A DNA stretch of 48,797 bases from assembly GCF_003996855.1 (NCBI RefSeq), contig NZ_NRQY01000001.1, positions 1 to 48,797 on the forward strand. Reading direction: 5' to 3'. Below, in pieces: positions 1 through 9,831 of the stretch; position 1 is the first letter of the stretch, and each line of letters starts with the position of its first letter. The translations under genes were made by a program, and so were the position numbers. Source of the DNA: Morganella morganii. Its GTDB lineage: Bacteria; Pseudomonadota; Gammaproteobacteria; Enterobacterales; Enterobacteriaceae. The notes under the pieces are model-generated. The model was not told the origin of the DNA, searched no databases, and was given only the letters and a program-made list of their open reading frames with translations.

Positions 1-342
1 AAAGTCACAATGACACGCGACGAGGCCGCTAAATTTATTGGTGTAAGCCCTGATACGCTTACGTCATGGTGCCGCGCCGGACGCATTTCGTATCAGCGGA
101 AAGACCCGTTCAAAAAAAAGTCACCCTATCTGTTTACAGAGTCAGCCTGCCTTGCGGCACTGAGCAATCCGATCAACACTATCGCCGAGAGCGAGATTGA
201 TGTGAAAGGAGATCACAAATGTCAATCTTCAAACGTGGTAACTCTTGGTATTGCGACTTCGCGACACCTGGCGGCAAGAGAATTAAAAAGTCGCTTGGTA
301 CGTCCGACAGGAAGCAAGCCCAGGAGCTGCACGACAAATTAA
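1..342 (+). CDS. xis: P22-type excisionase (Xis), 5' end outside the window
   Basis: Small DNA-binding directionality factor that would bind next to the attachment site and steer the adjacent integrase toward excision. The reading frame is open from base 1; the first ATG is at 10, but comparison with phage P22 Xis (about 116 residues) suggests the real start lies a few codons left of the window. The N-terminal half holds a winged-helix/HTH pattern ([17 protein letters not shown]) followed by the family's basic segment ([15 protein letters not shown]). The 3' third overlaps the start of int in another frame, the same overlapping arrangement as in P22, and the C-terminal residues (SKPRSCTTN) resemble the P22 end. 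Family assignment is from remembered sequence. Confidence 0.8.
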   Translation, partial: KVTMTRDEAAKFIGVSPDTLTSWCRAGRISYQRKDPFKKKSPYLFTESACLAALSNPINTIAESEIDVKGDHKCQSSNVVTLGIATSRHLAARELKSRLVRPTGSKPRSCTTN

Positions 343-1382
343 AGGCCGAGCAATGGCGAATTGAGCAGGTAGGAGATTTTCCTGACTATACCTATGAGGA
401 AGCCTGCCTGCGGTGGCTTGAGGAAAAAGCAGATAAAAAATCGATAGAGGATGATAAAAACTTTATCGCTTTCTGGCTTGAGTACTTCGAGGGCGTCCGG
501 CTGAAGGATATAACCGAGAATGCCATTTACAAGATCATCAGCAAGATGACAAACAAGCATGCAGAAAACTGCTGGAGAAGAAAAGCCGACACAGCAAAGA
601 GGAAGGGAAAGGAGGTGCCGCTATTTACAGCTAAGCCTGTCACTACGGCCACAAAGGCGCGATACCTTTCTTTTATTAAGGCGCTGCTCAGGGCGGCAGA
701 AAGAGAATGGAAGTGGATAGAAAAGTCACCTGTGATAAAAATTCCCTCCATTCGTGATCGGAGAGTCCGGTGGCTTGAGCCTGTCGAGGCGAAAAGACTG
801 ATTGATGAATGTCCGGAACCGCTAAAATCAGTCGTCAGGTTCGCACTTTCTACCGGCCTACGTCGGTCGAACATACTTAACCTTGAGTGGCAGCAGATAG
901 ACATGCAGCGGAAAGTGGCATGGATTTACCCTGAAGACAGTAAATCAGGCAAAGCGATTGGTGTAGCCCTGAATGATACCGCATGCCGGGTTTTGCGCAG
1001 CCAGATTGGTCGTCATCACAAATGGGTATTTGTCCACACGGAACCGTCATACAGGAATGACGGAACACCGGTTTCGGCAGTAAGAAAGATGAGGACGGAT
1101 TCTAATACCGCATGGAGAGCAGCATTAAAAAGAGCCGGCATCGACGATTTCCGCTTTCACGACCTGAGACACACCTGGGCGAGCTGGCTGATCCAGTCAG
1201 GGGTACCACTTTCAGTGTTGCAGGAAATGGGCGGGTGGGAGTCGATAGAAATGGTGCGCAGATATGCCCATCTGGCACCAAATCATCTTACCGAACATGC
1301 GAAGCAAATAGATGCCATTTTTGACAGTTACGTCCCAAATACGTCCCAAGGTGAAAAATTGGCATCTGGAGATGATCGCTAA
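219..1382 (+). CDS. int: P22-like tyrosine-recombinase integrase
   Basis: Site-specific recombinase of 387 residues, the same length as phage P22 Int and very similar to it along its whole length (for example the shared blocks [25 protein letters not shown] and [15 protein letters not shown]). Residues 1-70 form the arm-type DNA-binding domain, about 75-175 the core-binding domain, and 180-365 the catalytic domain. The catalytic signature is visible as the first Arg in [18 protein letters not shown] (His and Arg) and the nucleophile Tyr in [12 protein letters not shown]. The ATG is preceded by AAAGGAG at good spacing. The gene ends 15 bp before a tRNA-Thr gene, the target used by P22 in Salmonella (thrW), so the rest of the prophage should extend to the left of the window. 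Confidence 0.95.
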   Translation: MSIFKRGNSWYCDFATPGGKRIKKSLGTSDRKQAQELHDKLKAEQWRIEQVGDFPDYTYEEACLRWLEEKADKKSIEDDKNFIAFWLEYFEGVRLKDITENAIYKIISKMTNKHAENCWRRKADTAKRKGKEVPLFTAKPVTTATKARYLSFIKALLRAAEREWKWIEKSPVIKIPSIRDRRVRWLEPVEAKRLIDECPEPLKSVVRFALSTGLRRSNILNLEWQQIDMQRKVAWIYPEDSKSGKAIGVALNDTACRVLRSQIGRHHKWVFVHTEPSYRNDGTPVSAVRKMRTDSNTAWRAALKRAGIDDFRFHDLRHTWASWLIQSGVPLSVLQEMGGWESIEMVRRYAHLAPNHLTEHAKQIDAIFDSYVPNTSQGEKLASGDDR

Positions 1383-1397
1383 CTCTTTGATAAGTAA

Positions 1398-1443
1398 TGG
1401 TGCCGGATACCGGATTCGAACTGGTGACCTTTTCATTACGAAT
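1398..1443. other. Predicted prophage attachment core in the 3' half of tRNA-Thr
   Basis: P22-type elements recombine within about 46 bp at the 3' end of thrW and rebuild the tRNA gene. The integrase reads toward this end and stops 15 bp away, and the CCA end of the tRNA faces the integrase, so this half of the tRNA should be the chromosome-prophage junction (attL or attR). The extent given is inferred from P22; the second copy of the core would lie outside the window and is not visible. Confidence 0.5.
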
Positions 1444-1473
1444 GAACTGCTCTGCCAACTGAGCTAATCCGGC
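1398..1473 (-). tRNA. thrW: tRNA-Thr (anticodon CGU)
   Basis: A 76-nt cloverleaf is read on the minus strand: acceptor arm GCCGGAT/ATCCGGC, D arm GCTC/GAGC, anticodon loop TTCGTAA with anticodon CGT, T loop TTCGAAT, encoded ACCA end. The first anticodon-stem pair is G-A, as in E. coli thrW. The T stem has one A-C mismatch (ACCAG against CCGGT), which may be native or may reflect a phage-supplied 3' half. It is the integration target of the neighbouring P22-like integrase. Confidence 0.95.
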
Positions 1474-1481
1474 ACACCATT

Positions 1482-1510
1482 ATTACACGCCTGTCCGACT
1501 GGCTTTTCAA
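1482..1510 (-). promoter_or_regulatory. Sigma70-type promoter of tRNA-Thr
   Basis: On the minus strand a -35 TTGAAA (1505-1510) and a -10 TGTAAT (1482-1487) are separated by 17 bp and end about 8 bp before the tRNA 5' end. This is the expected distance for a tRNA promoter. Confidence 0.6.
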
Positions 1511-1844
1511 GAAAAAATACGGAAAACCCTGCCGGTTTGTCTGTTTTTCGTTCCTTATTCACACCCTCCTTGCGTGATCTGATGCACAAATTATATATTT
1601 CGTATTTTCACCGGGCCGTTACCGGACAGGCAGAAAATGGTGTCTTCATCTGTAAATCACGCTCGGAGTGACCTAAGCAAAATAACGCAGAAAACCACAT
1701 TAAACACAAAGATAAAGCCATTAAAAAGCAAAATTGCAGATATATATTCTATTTTATTTGGACAAATCATTACTTTTATTTTGCGGTATTTATTTCAGCG
1801 AACTGTATACTACAAACATCCTGTTACTATTCCTTCGTCAATAA

Positions 1845-1862
1845 TGTAAACATTTAAGTACA
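1845..1862. promoter_or_regulatory. TyrR-box-like sequence
   Basis: TGTAAA-N6-AGTACA matches the TyrR consensus TGTAAA-N6-TTTACA at 10 of 12 fixed positions. It lies about 910 bp upstream of tpl, which is far, so a chance match is possible. Confidence 0.3.
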
Positions 1863-2020
1863 GCATTTTGCTTTACTAACATGACTGTAAATGCGAAACC
1901 GTGAATAAGATCACTAAACAGCCACATACCGGATTGCATAACAATTCACTGCTTTAATTAAATATCTTTGTTATTCCCTGCTGCCGCTTACTTTTCATTC
2001 ATGTAACGTAACACTATCAA

Positions 2021-2036
2021 TGTGATCTTTATCATC
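2021..2036. promoter_or_regulatory. CRP-site-like sequence upstream of tpl
   Basis: TGTGA-N6-TCATC has a perfect left half of the CRP consensus (AATGTGATC) and a partial right half. It lies about 740 bp upstream of tpl. Confidence 0.35.
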
Positions 2037-2486
2037 AAATTTATCCTGACTGTGTCACATTTTTATTTTTATCCCGGATTTCAGTTGAAGGATTCAATAA
2101 ATCATGACGTTTTTCCGCATGATCAATAAAAACAAAGGTGATTATAACTAACGGTACTTGTTAGATGTTTTTACTTAAATACCTATTTGGATATATATGA
2201 TGCATAGTTTTGATTAAAACAGAGCAGCGTTTTTCATCCTTTTTTTTATTCCTCCTGTAAAGATAGATTTAAATTACCGCTTCATATACTTATTTACTTT
2301 TTCTTAACCTGTATAAAAAAACACAGAATAAAACAAATTTTCATTGCTATATAACCGCCCGAAATCATTAGATTATTCATATTTATTCCTGATTTTAATA
2401 GTGCAAATAATGTATATTCACCATAAGTTCACAACATGACATCAACAAATGCAACCTGATGAATAAAAATAATTATTTTAATTTAA

Positions 2487-2500
2487 GTGATACAGATCAC
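2487..2500. promoter_or_regulatory. CRP site candidate upstream of tpl
   Basis: GTGA-N6-TCAC is an exact match to the core of the CRP consensus (AAGTGATACAGATCACC). It lies about 270 bp upstream of the tpl start codon. Catabolite control of tpl by CRP is established in other enterobacteria; the role of this site is inferred. Confidence 0.5.
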
Positions 2501-2754
2501 CCGGTTTACACCTGCATCTAATACACCTTTAGCCTATCTACACTTCCCCCATTCCCTTTTCATTTTTTTTCACGCATGATGATTTCACGCCAAACGAAAA
2601 GGATGGCAGTAAAAGAAACACCAGAAAGAAAAAAATGAATTTGATTTGAATTAAGACAAGAACACTACCGGATTTACAAATGCTATATCATTCACAAGGC
2701 ATGAGATTTATAAACAGATAAATGCCTGTGTAAATTATCGAGTTATTATTATAA

Positions 2755-4143
<1,389 letters not shown>

Positions 4144-4158
4144 TTATCTGATGACAGT

Positions 4159-4186
4159 GGCCTCATTATTTTAATGGGGCCTTTTT
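4159..4186 (+). terminator. Rho-independent terminator after tpl
   Basis: GGCCTCATTA and TAATGGGGCC form a stem with one mismatch, followed by TTTTT. It lies between tpl and tutB, so tutB is either served by read-through or by its own promoter in 4187-4260. Confidence 0.75.
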
Positions 4187-4277
4187 GTCTCTGTATCCCT
4201 ATAACAATAAAGAACAAATAAAATCGATAAATATGAATGCTGTTGGTGATATTTATCATTAATAGGAAACTTTTATT

Positions 4278-5546
4278 ATGAGTATTCATAGTGCCGATAC
4301 AAATAAATCACCCGGACTGACCAGCGGAACCATGCTTATTATAGCAACTGTCGTTGGCGGCGGTATGTTTTCACTGCCGATTGCGATGGCCGGTGTCTGG
4401 TTTTCCGGTGCCACCATTATTTTGATTTTAGTTTCAATTATAATGTTACTGACCGGCCTGATGTTGGTTGAAGTTAACCTGCATTTTGAACCGGGTGCCA
4501 GCTTTAATACCTTTACCACTGAGTTACTGGGCAAAAAATGGAATATTGTCGTGGGTATTGCCTTCGGGTTTGTACTCTATATTCTGACGTATGCCTATAT
4601 CTCGGGATCATCCGCCGTGCTGACCCAGACGATATTAAAATATACCGGTTTTGCCCTGCCGATCAAAGCAGCAGTCGTGATCGTCGCCTGTCTGGTGGCC
4701 GCGATTGTCTGGTACAGCTCATTATGGGTCGGGCGCATTACCACTATTTTAATTTTCGGTAAGTTTATCGCGTTCTTTGCCACATTCTCCGGTCTGGTTG
4801 CGCATGTGGAAATTGCCAATCTGCTGGATTCCGCATCAGTGGCAATACCCGGAACGAAATATCTGCCTTATGTTCTGATGACACTGCCGTTCTGTATTAT
4901 TTCGTTCGGCTTCCACGGGAACGTACCGAGTCTGGTGAAGTTGTACGGCAAAACAAAATTCCGTTTTATTACCCGTTCAATCATTATCGGGACAATATTT
5001 GCGGTACTGCTGTATATCTTCTGGCTGGGCGTCACGATGGGCAACATCAGCCGCGCCAACTTCTCCCCGATTATTGCCAAAGGCGGGAACATTGATGTGT
5101 TCGTTGAGGCTATCGGCGGTGTGATGTCAGGCAAAACTATGGATGTCATCCTGACATTCTTCGGTAACTTTGCGGTGGCCAGTTCCCTGCTCGCGGCAAC
5201 CCTCGGTCTGTTTGACTATATTGCCGACCTGCTGAACTTTAAAAATGACAGCGCCGGCCGTTTCAAAACAGCAGTGGTGACTTATCTGCCGCCGGCAGTG
5301 GTGTGTTTCTTCTTCCCGAACGGATTCGTTTATGCCATCGGTTATGCCGGTCTGGCCTTTACTATCTGGAGTGTGATTTTACCACCGTTCCTGGTAAAAG
5401 CCTCCCGCAAACGCTACAGCGACAGCGCTACCATTTACCGTTCACCGTGTAATAACGCGGTACTGAATCTGGTGATTGTCTGCGGTGCGGTTGTGTATCT
5501 GACAGTTATTCTGGACGTGCTCGGCTGGCTGCCGACATTTAAATAA
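4278..5546 (+). CDS. tutB: Tyrosine-specific permease (HAAAP family)
   Basis: Inner-membrane amino acid importer of 422 residues with about eleven hydrophobic segments, belonging to the hydroxy/aromatic amino acid permease family (TnaB, Mtr, TyrP, TutB). The N terminus shows the family start SGTMLIIATVVGGGMFSLPIAMAG, cut here into the motif GGGMFSLP around residues 27-34. Its position directly after tpl is the arrangement of tutB in other tpl-bearing enterobacteria, so it probably brings in tyrosine for tyrosine phenol-lyase. The ATG follows AGGAAA. A tryptophan permease (tnaB-like) is the main alternative, made unlikely by the neighbour. Confidence 0.88.
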   Translation: MSIHSADTNKSPGLTSGTMLIIATVVGGGMFSLPIAMAGVWFSGATIILILVSIIMLLTGLMLVEVNLHFEPGASFNTFTTELLGKKWNIVVGIAFGFVLYILTYAYISGSSAVLTQTILKYTGFALPIKAAVVIVACLVAAIVWYSSLWVGRITTILIFGKFIAFFATFSGLVAHVEIANLLDSASVAIPGTKYLPYVLMTLPFCIISFGFHGNVPSLVKLYGKTKFRFITRSIIIGTIFAVLLYIFWLGVTMGNISRANFSPIIAKGGNIDVFVEAIGGVMSGKTMDVILTFFGNFAVASSLLAATLGLFDYIADLLNFKNDSAGRFKTAVVTYLPPAVVCFFFPNGFVYAIGYAGLAFTIWSVILPPFLVKASRKRYSDSATIYRSPCNNAVLNLVIVCGAVVYLTVILDVLGWLPTFK

Positions 5547-5557
5547 GAGGTTACAGA

Positions 5558-5585
5558 CGGCCGGAAGCAGATAATGCTCCGGCCG
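5558..5585 (+). terminator. GC-rich hairpin after tutB
   Basis: CGGCCGGAAGCA and TGCTCCGGCCG pair with a single bulged A and a short loop. There is no clear T tract, so it may slow or protect transcripts rather than terminate them fully. Confidence 0.5.
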
Positions 5586-5625
5586 CTTGTGCAGCGGTTC
5601 TCTCTGATCTGCCGGGAGGCAAATC

Positions 5626-5769
5626 ATGTATTTCACCCTGTTACACTGGCAACATCCGCTGTTTACCCGCCGGCAGGCTCTGCGGTTGCTTATTCAGTTG
5701 CAGCGTGCCGTTCATATGACTCGCAGGGAGAGACGGGAACGCCGGATCAGAAAAAACGCATCGGAATAA
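5626..5769 (+). CDS. Possible 47-residue basic small protein
   Basis: A short ORF starts with ATG after a strong GGGAGG site with 6-nt spacing and ends at TAA. The product begins MYFTLLHWQHPLFTRRQALR, is amphipathic in its middle, and ends in a strongly basic stretch (MTRRERRERRIRKN). I do not recognise the family and cannot assign a function. It stands alone between the tutB hairpin and a gene for an exported protein. The well-placed ribosome-binding site and the non-random, Arg-rich end are the only support; a chance ORF remains possible. Confidence 0.45.
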   Translation: MYFTLLHWQHPLFTRRQALRLLIQLQRAVHMTRRERRERRIRKNASE

Positions 5770-6008
5770 GAACGGAAAACTGATCAACTTTTTTGATAAA
5801 CTTACGGTAAAGCGCTTTCATAATCTCTCCAAAACCGTGATAACTATCACGTACCGCGTATCTTACTCATCCCGCACCGTCCTGCAAGGTTCCGCGCACA
5901 TTTTTCATCTTTATCCGGTGTAAAAAAATCACGACACTTTATCACTCAGAATGCAACTCTGTGATAAGGTTATGCAATCGTTTGTTCGCTGCATTTACAG
6001 GATAAATC

Positions 6009-7016
6009 ATGCAAAAATCGTTAGTTATCGGCACATTGCTGTCCGTATTCTTTTTCAGTGGTTTACACCCCGCACTGGCGCTGAGCTCTCAGCAGGCAGC
6101 CGAAAAACTCTCCCTGACTGAACTGGCGGAGACTTACAGTCCGGCACAGATTGCCGCACTGACACAACAACCGGAGGCAAACCGGTTTGACGCGCTGATG
6201 ATCACCATCGGTGCCCTGACGGCGGATGACCTGAAAAACCCGGCGGCAGAGAGTGATAAACTTCAGGCCTTTGTTGATGCACAACAGCAGAGTCACACCC
6301 GCTATCTCGGCAATGTATCCGATAAAAATCTTGTGCCGCGCCTGCATACCGCCTGGAAAACCGCCGTATTCCCGAATGACCCGGACACGCTGAAAACCCT
6401 GAATAATTTTATTGATAAGGGCTATACCAGCGGCTATAACCTGGTGAATACCCGCGAAGAATCCGGTTTTGATAAAACACGGATGATCCGTTACGGCCAT
6501 AATGATATCGACCACGCTGCCCAGCTGATTTATCTGCTGCGCCGCGAAGGGTTTGATCCGAAAGTACAGCTGACGCCGAAATCGTCCGCATTTCTCTATC
6601 TGGATGAATGGGGTGAAGCCGATTACCCGGTTACCACACTGAAAAGCGGCAAAAAAGTGGCGATTGCCAGCGAATATAATCTCGACCTGGAATTTCCGGC
6701 AATTGAAGAACGCGACCGCTTTCAGAGCCTGATTGACCAGTACGCCAAGAAGAATACCGCTGACCAGAAAGGGCTGATCCGCGCCGCCTGGTGGCAGCCG
6801 TTTTACCGCAGTTATGTGCCGGTGGAGGGTTATGATGTGGTGACTGAAACCCGTGTAACCGGCGGCCACTATCAGGCTGATTTGATGGCACTGCCGGAAA
6901 ATGCGGAAAAACAGGCGGAAAATATCCGCAAAGCCAAAAGCGGGATGCAGGGGACAAGCGAAAAAGTCTGGGTAAATCCTTCTTTTTACCGTTATCTGCA
7001 AGGGGATTATAAGTAA
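6009..7016 (+). CDS. Exported protein of unknown function (335 residues)
   Basis: The product starts with a typical Sec signal peptide (residues 1-24, cleavage after ALA) and has no later membrane segment, so it should be periplasmic or secreted. The mature part is mixed charged/polar with a motif-rich centre (YGHNDIDHAAQLIYLLRREG, about residues 157-176) and aromatic-rich C-terminal region (AAWWQPFYRSYVPVEGYDVV). I do not recognise a family. The gene is monocistronic: a hairpin lies before it and a terminator plus a palindromic repeat lie after it. Its ATG is close to a GGATAA sequence rather than a strong Shine-Dalgarno site. The long antisense ORF on the other strand is a shadow. Confidence 0.8.
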   Translation: MQKSLVIGTLLSVFFFSGLHPALALSSQQAAEKLSLTELAETYSPAQIAALTQQPEANRFDALMITIGALTADDLKNPAAESDKLQAFVDAQQQSHTRYLGNVSDKNLVPRLHTAWKTAVFPNDPDTLKTLNNFIDKGYTSGYNLVNTREESGFDKTRMIRYGHNDIDHAAQLIYLLRREGFDPKVQLTPKSSAFLYLDEWGEADYPVTTLKSGKKVAIASEYNLDLEFPAIEERDRFQSLIDQYAKKNTADQKGLIRAAWWQPFYRSYVPVEGYDVVTETRVTGGHYQADLMALPENAEKQAENIRKAKSGMQGTSEKVWVNPSFYRYLQGDYK

Positions 7017-7053
7017 TCCTGCCCCCGTAAATCGTCTGATTTGCGAGGTTCGC

Positions 7054-7151
7054 GATAGCAGGTAAAAGAACGAAAAGCATGCGAGCCATGGATGGCGAGC
7101 CTGAGCGTACAGGGACCGTATTCACCGCGACTTTTCGTTTTTCCCGCTATC
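7054..7151 (+). repeat. 98-bp palindromic repeat, copy A
   Basis: The ends are inverted repeats (GATAGCAGG..CGAAAAG and CTTTTCG..CCCGCTATC). The centre contains GCGAGCCATGGATGGCGAGC and TGAGCGTACAGGGAC. A second copy of the same length and orientation is at 28340-28437, and two further relatives lie in opposite orientation at 13090-13152 and 13191-13286. It sits between two convergent genes, next to a terminator. It has no ORF and looks like a non-autonomous, ERIC-like miniature element; I cannot name the family. Confidence 0.85.
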
Positions 7152-7156
7152 AGTGA

Positions 7157-7180
7157 ACCGGAAAGATCCTCTCCGGTTTT
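7157..7180 (+). terminator. Terminator between convergent genes
   Basis: AACCGGA and TCCGGTT form a 7-bp stem followed by TTATT. It ends the plus-strand exported-protein gene a few bases before the stop codon of the convergent permease gene. Confidence 0.65.
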
Positions 7181-7185
7181 ATTAC

Positions 7186-8454
7186 TCAGCCGCCGATAAA
7201 CAATCCGGCAATCGTGGCCGCCATCAGGTTGGATAACACCCCGGCGACCAGTGCTTTCATCCCGAGGGTGGCAATTTCTTTGCGCCGGTTCGGGATCAGG
7301 CTGCCGATACCGCCGATAGCGATCGCCACCGTGCCGAAGTTGGCAAATCCGCAAAGCGCAAACGAGAGGATGATTTGTGTCCGCTCTGTCATCGGCAGAC
7401 CGGTAGCCGCCACCACTTCATTGCCCTTCAGGTATTCCACCAGGTTGGCATAGGCAAAAAATTCATTGATAACAATTTTCTGCCCGATAATAGCACCGGA
7501 TGTCAGTGCTTCATTCCACGGAATACCCATCAGCCACGCCAGCGGTGACAGCAGATAGCCGAGGATCAGTTCCATGCTCAGATCCGGCAGGCCGAACCAG
7601 CCGCCGACACCGCCGAGCAGTCCGTTTAACAGTGCCACCAGGCTGACAAACGCCAGCAGCATCGCGCCGACTGCCAGTGCCATATTCAGGCCGTTCATTG
7701 CCCCTTCCGCTGCCGCATCAATAATATTTGCCGGACGGTTTTCCTGTACCGGTTTAGCATTGGATGTATCCGCAGTCGGTTCTGTTTCCGGGATCATCAG
7801 CTTGGCAAACAACAACCCGCCCGGTGCCGCCATAAAGGATGCCGCCAGCAGGTATTCCATTTTTACTCCCAGCGAGGCATAGCTCACCAGCATGGTACCG
7901 GCGATAGATGCCAGCCCGCCGCACAGCACAGCAAACAGTTCTGAGCGGGTCATACTGCTGAGATAAGGTTTAACCAGAAGTGGTGCTTCGGTTACGCCGA
8001 GGAAAATATTCGCCGCCGAGTTCATTGACTCAGCCCGGCTGGTTTTCAGCAGGCGCTGTAACGCCCCGCCGACCCAGCGCACAAGGATCTGCATAATCCC
8101 CAGGTAATAAAGTACCGCTGACAATGCCGAGAAAAAAACAATGATCGGTAATACACGCAACGCGATAACAAACCCGCCGCTGCCGAATACCTCAAACATT
8201 TTGTCAGAGACCAGGCCCCCGAAAATAAAGGATGTTCCGGCATTATTGAAGTTGATCACCGTAGTGACCGCCTCCGCCATCACAAATAAAACGTGCTGCC
8301 CGGCCGAGGAGTAAAGAATTAACCCGCCCAGTGCCAGTTCAATGGTAAAGGCCAGTATCACCGTGCGCAGATTAATCGCGCGGCGGTTTTCAGACAATAA
8401 ATAGCCTATTCCCAGCAGTACCACGATCCCGAGAATGCCGATTGCTGTATTCAT
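7186..8454 (-). CDS. NupC-family concentrative nucleoside transporter
   Basis: Inner-membrane nucleoside:cation symporter of the CNT family, 422 residues with about ten hydrophobic segments, close to the usual length of bacterial CNTs. Family blocks include FVFGSL-like NAGTSFIFGGLVSDK, LPIIVFFSALSAVLYYLG, the signature GVTEAPLLVKPYL around residues 163-175, and the C-terminal CGFANFGTVAIAIGGIGSL. I start it at MNTAIGIL (8454) because the hydrophobic first segment begins there as in other CNTs; an upstream in-frame extension of 21 residues is less likely. It is divergent from a DeoD-type phosphorylase gene, which suggests nucleoside uptake coupled to breakdown. It resembles NupX/YeiJ-type proteins as much as NupC, so I give no symbol. 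Confidence 0.9.
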   Translation of the reverse strand: MNTAIGILGIVVLLGIGYLLSENRRAINLRTVILAFTIELALGGLILYSSAGQHVLFVMAEAVTTVINFNNAGTSFIFGGLVSDKMFEVFGSGGFVIALRVLPIIVFFSALSAVLYYLGIMQILVRWVGGALQRLLKTSRAESMNSAANIFLGVTEAPLLVKPYLSSMTRSELFAVLCGGLASIAGTMLVSYASLGVKMEYLLAASFMAAPGGLLFAKLMIPETEPTADTSNAKPVQENRPANIIDAAAEGAMNGLNMALAVGAMLLAFVSLVALLNGLLGGVGGWFGLPDLSMELILGYLLSPLAWLMGIPWNEALTSGAIIGQKIVINEFFAYANLVEYLKGNEVVAATGLPMTERTQIILSFALCGFANFGTVAIAIGGIGSLIPNRRKEIATLGMKALVAGVLSNLMAATIAGLFIGG

Positions 8455-8515
8455 AGTGTGTAATCCGGTAAAAACCCTGAGTGAAAAATCCGCCGGCAGC
8501 GGCGGCATAAAAACC

Positions 8516-8564
8516 AAACCGTGTTAACATGCTGACCAACAAATACCGACCCTTCACACGGTTT
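8516..8564. promoter_or_regulatory. 9-bp inverted repeat between the nucleoside genes
   Basis: AAACCGTGT (8516-8524) and ACACGGTTT (8556-8564) are perfect inverted repeats 31 bp apart in the divergent promoter region. The arms are about 40 bp centre to centre. It could be a split operator for a dimeric repressor or a leader hairpin for the plus-strand gene. The factor is unknown. Confidence 0.4.
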
Positions 8565-8585
8565 GATTGAGAGGAGAGTGCTTTT

Positions 8586-9293
8586 ATGGCAGTTGCAATT
8601 CAGGCAAGCGCAAACGATTTCGCAGAAACCATTATTATGCCCGGAGATCCCCTGCGCGCCAAGTTTATTGCTGAACATTATTTATCGCAGGCGCGGGAAG
8701 TAAACAGCGTCCGCAATATGCTGGGTTATACCGGAGAGTACAAAGGTAAGCGGATTTCGGTGATGGCCCACGGCATGGGCATTCCCTCAATTTCGATGTA
8801 TGCTTATGAGTTAATTCAGGATTTCGGTGTAAAAAACCTGATCCGTATCGGCACCTGCGGCGCAGTGCGGGATGATGTGTCACTGATGGATGTGGTGATT
8901 GCCATGGGCGCCAGTACCGATTCCAAAGTGAACCGCGACCGCTTTTACGGCAACGACCTGGCGGCACTGGCGGACTGGCATCTGCTTGCATCTGCGGTGA
9001 AAACAGCTGAACGTCTGCAATTGCCGGTCAAAACCGGGAATGTATTCACAGCTGACCTGTTTTACACCACCCGCCCGGAACTGTTTGCAGTAATGGAGCA
9101 GTACGGCATTCTCGGGGTGGATATGGAAGTCGCTGGGCTTTATACCGTCGCGGCGGAGCTGGGAGCACGGGCACTGGCGATACTCACAACCTCTGATCAT
9201 ATTAAAAACGGCGGTAAACTGACTATCGATCAGCGTCAGAATGCAATGCACAATATGATTGAGCTGGCGCTGGAAACGGCTCTCACACTCTGA
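8586..9293 (+). CDS. deoD: DeoD-type purine nucleoside phosphorylase
   Basis: Cytosolic enzyme that splits purine (deoxy)nucleosides with phosphate into free base and (deoxy)ribose-1-phosphate; 235 residues, the usual length for this hexameric family. Visible motifs are the phosphate loop [21 protein letters not shown]-like [20 protein letters not shown], the ribose-binding GVDMEVAG (the second acidic residue corresponds to Glu181) and TTSDHI with the catalytic Asp (Asp204 in E. coli), followed 13 residues later by the conserved Arg (Arg217). It is clearly diverged from E. coli DeoD and is not in a deoCABD operon, so it may be a second phosphorylase rather than the orthologue. The start follows GAGAGGAG. 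A terminator lies just after it. Confidence 0.9.
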   Translation: MAVAIQASANDFAETIIMPGDPLRAKFIAEHYLSQAREVNSVRNMLGYTGEYKGKRISVMAHGMGIPSISMYAYELIQDFGVKNLIRIGTCGAVRDDVSLMDVVIAMGASTDSKVNRDRFYGNDLAALADWHLLASAVKTAERLQLPVKTGNVFTADLFYTTRPELFAVMEQYGILGVDMEVAGLYTVAAELGARALAILTTSDHIKNGGKLTIDQRQNAMHNMIELALETALTL

Positions 9294-9307
9294 TAATTAC
9301 CGGAAAA

Positions 9308-9331
9308 GAAAAAGCGCCATAATGGCGTTTT
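9308..9331. terminator. Bidirectional terminator
   Basis: GCGCC and GGCG form a short stem flanked by AAAAA on the left and TTTT on the right, so it can serve both the phosphorylase gene (+) and the convergent DUF4822 gene (-). Confidence 0.7.
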
Positions 9332-9345
9332 ACCGGAGTCAGAAT

Positions 9346-9831
9346 TTATTCTGCGGATTTCGGCTTATGAACAATATCTGCGTAATGGCTTTTATCATCC
9401 GGTTTCGGATAAACGCGATAAATATACTCATCCGGTGTCACTTTGATATTTTCCACCACCCGGGTAAATAACACTTCCCCTTTGTCATTCTTACCGGTCA
9501 GTGTCCGGGTTTTACCATCTGCGCTGAATGACCAGTCCCCCTGTAATTTCAGCTTACCTTCCGGGGTATACATTTTGACGGAACCGTCTTTTTCATAATC
9601 AGCCAGCCCGAAGAAACCGGCAACAGCTTCATCAGTGGCAGGAATGGCGTTACCATCCTGATCCAGAGCTTCTGTGGTTACCCAGGTTTTACCAATCAGA
9701 TAATCCGCCGTATTTCCGGCTTTCTGTGCAGTGGCCGCAGCCGTTTTTTCCTGAACGGGCGTCTGTGCCGCCAGTGCTGAAAATGAAAATGCCGCTGCGA
9801 TAATACCGGCAATCACTGTCATTTTTTTCAT
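9346..9831 (-). CDS. Exported DUF4822 protein
   Basis: A 161-residue protein with a signal peptide (cleavage after ALA, about residue 21) and one DUF4822 domain, recognisable from WVTTEALDQDGNAIPA, FGLADYEKDGSVKMYT, LQGDWSFSADGKTRTL and FTRVVENIKVTPDEYIYRVYP. The domain probably forms a small beta-barrel; its role is unknown. It should be periplasmic or secreted. The gene is monocistronic, convergent with the phosphorylase gene, and followed by a shared terminator. Family recognition is by remembered consensus. Confidence 0.85.
   Translation of the reverse strand: MKKMTVIAGIIAAAFSFSALAAQTPVQEKTAAATAQKAGNTADYLIGKTWVTTEALDQDGNAIPATDEAVAGFFGLADYEKDGSVKMYTPEGKLKLQGDWSFSADGKTRTLTGKNDKGEVLFTRVVENIKVTPDEYIYRVYPKPDDKSHYADIVHKPKSAE

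Noticed and set aside
1637..1849. A 70-codon ORF in the tpl upstream region
   Set aside because: It has no ribosome-binding site, an AT-driven composition and no family resemblance.
2048..2060. TGACTGTGTCACA as a third CRP site before tpl
   Set aside because: The half-sites are one base too close (5-bp spacer), so it does not fit the CRP spacing.
2729..2746. TGTAAATTATCGAGTTAT just before tpl as a TyrR box
   Set aside because: Only the left half fits; the right half matches at one of six positions.
6063..7001. A 312-codon ORF on the minus strand opposite the exported-protein gene
   Set aside because: It has no ribosome-binding site or recognisable family, and the plus strand has a signal peptide and a terminator. 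It is a shadow of codon bias.
8455..8517. An N-terminal extension of the nucleoside permease (MVFMPPLPADFSLRVF)
   Set aside because: It is not hydrophobic like the family start, lies over the divergent promoter region and lacks a better ribosome-binding site.
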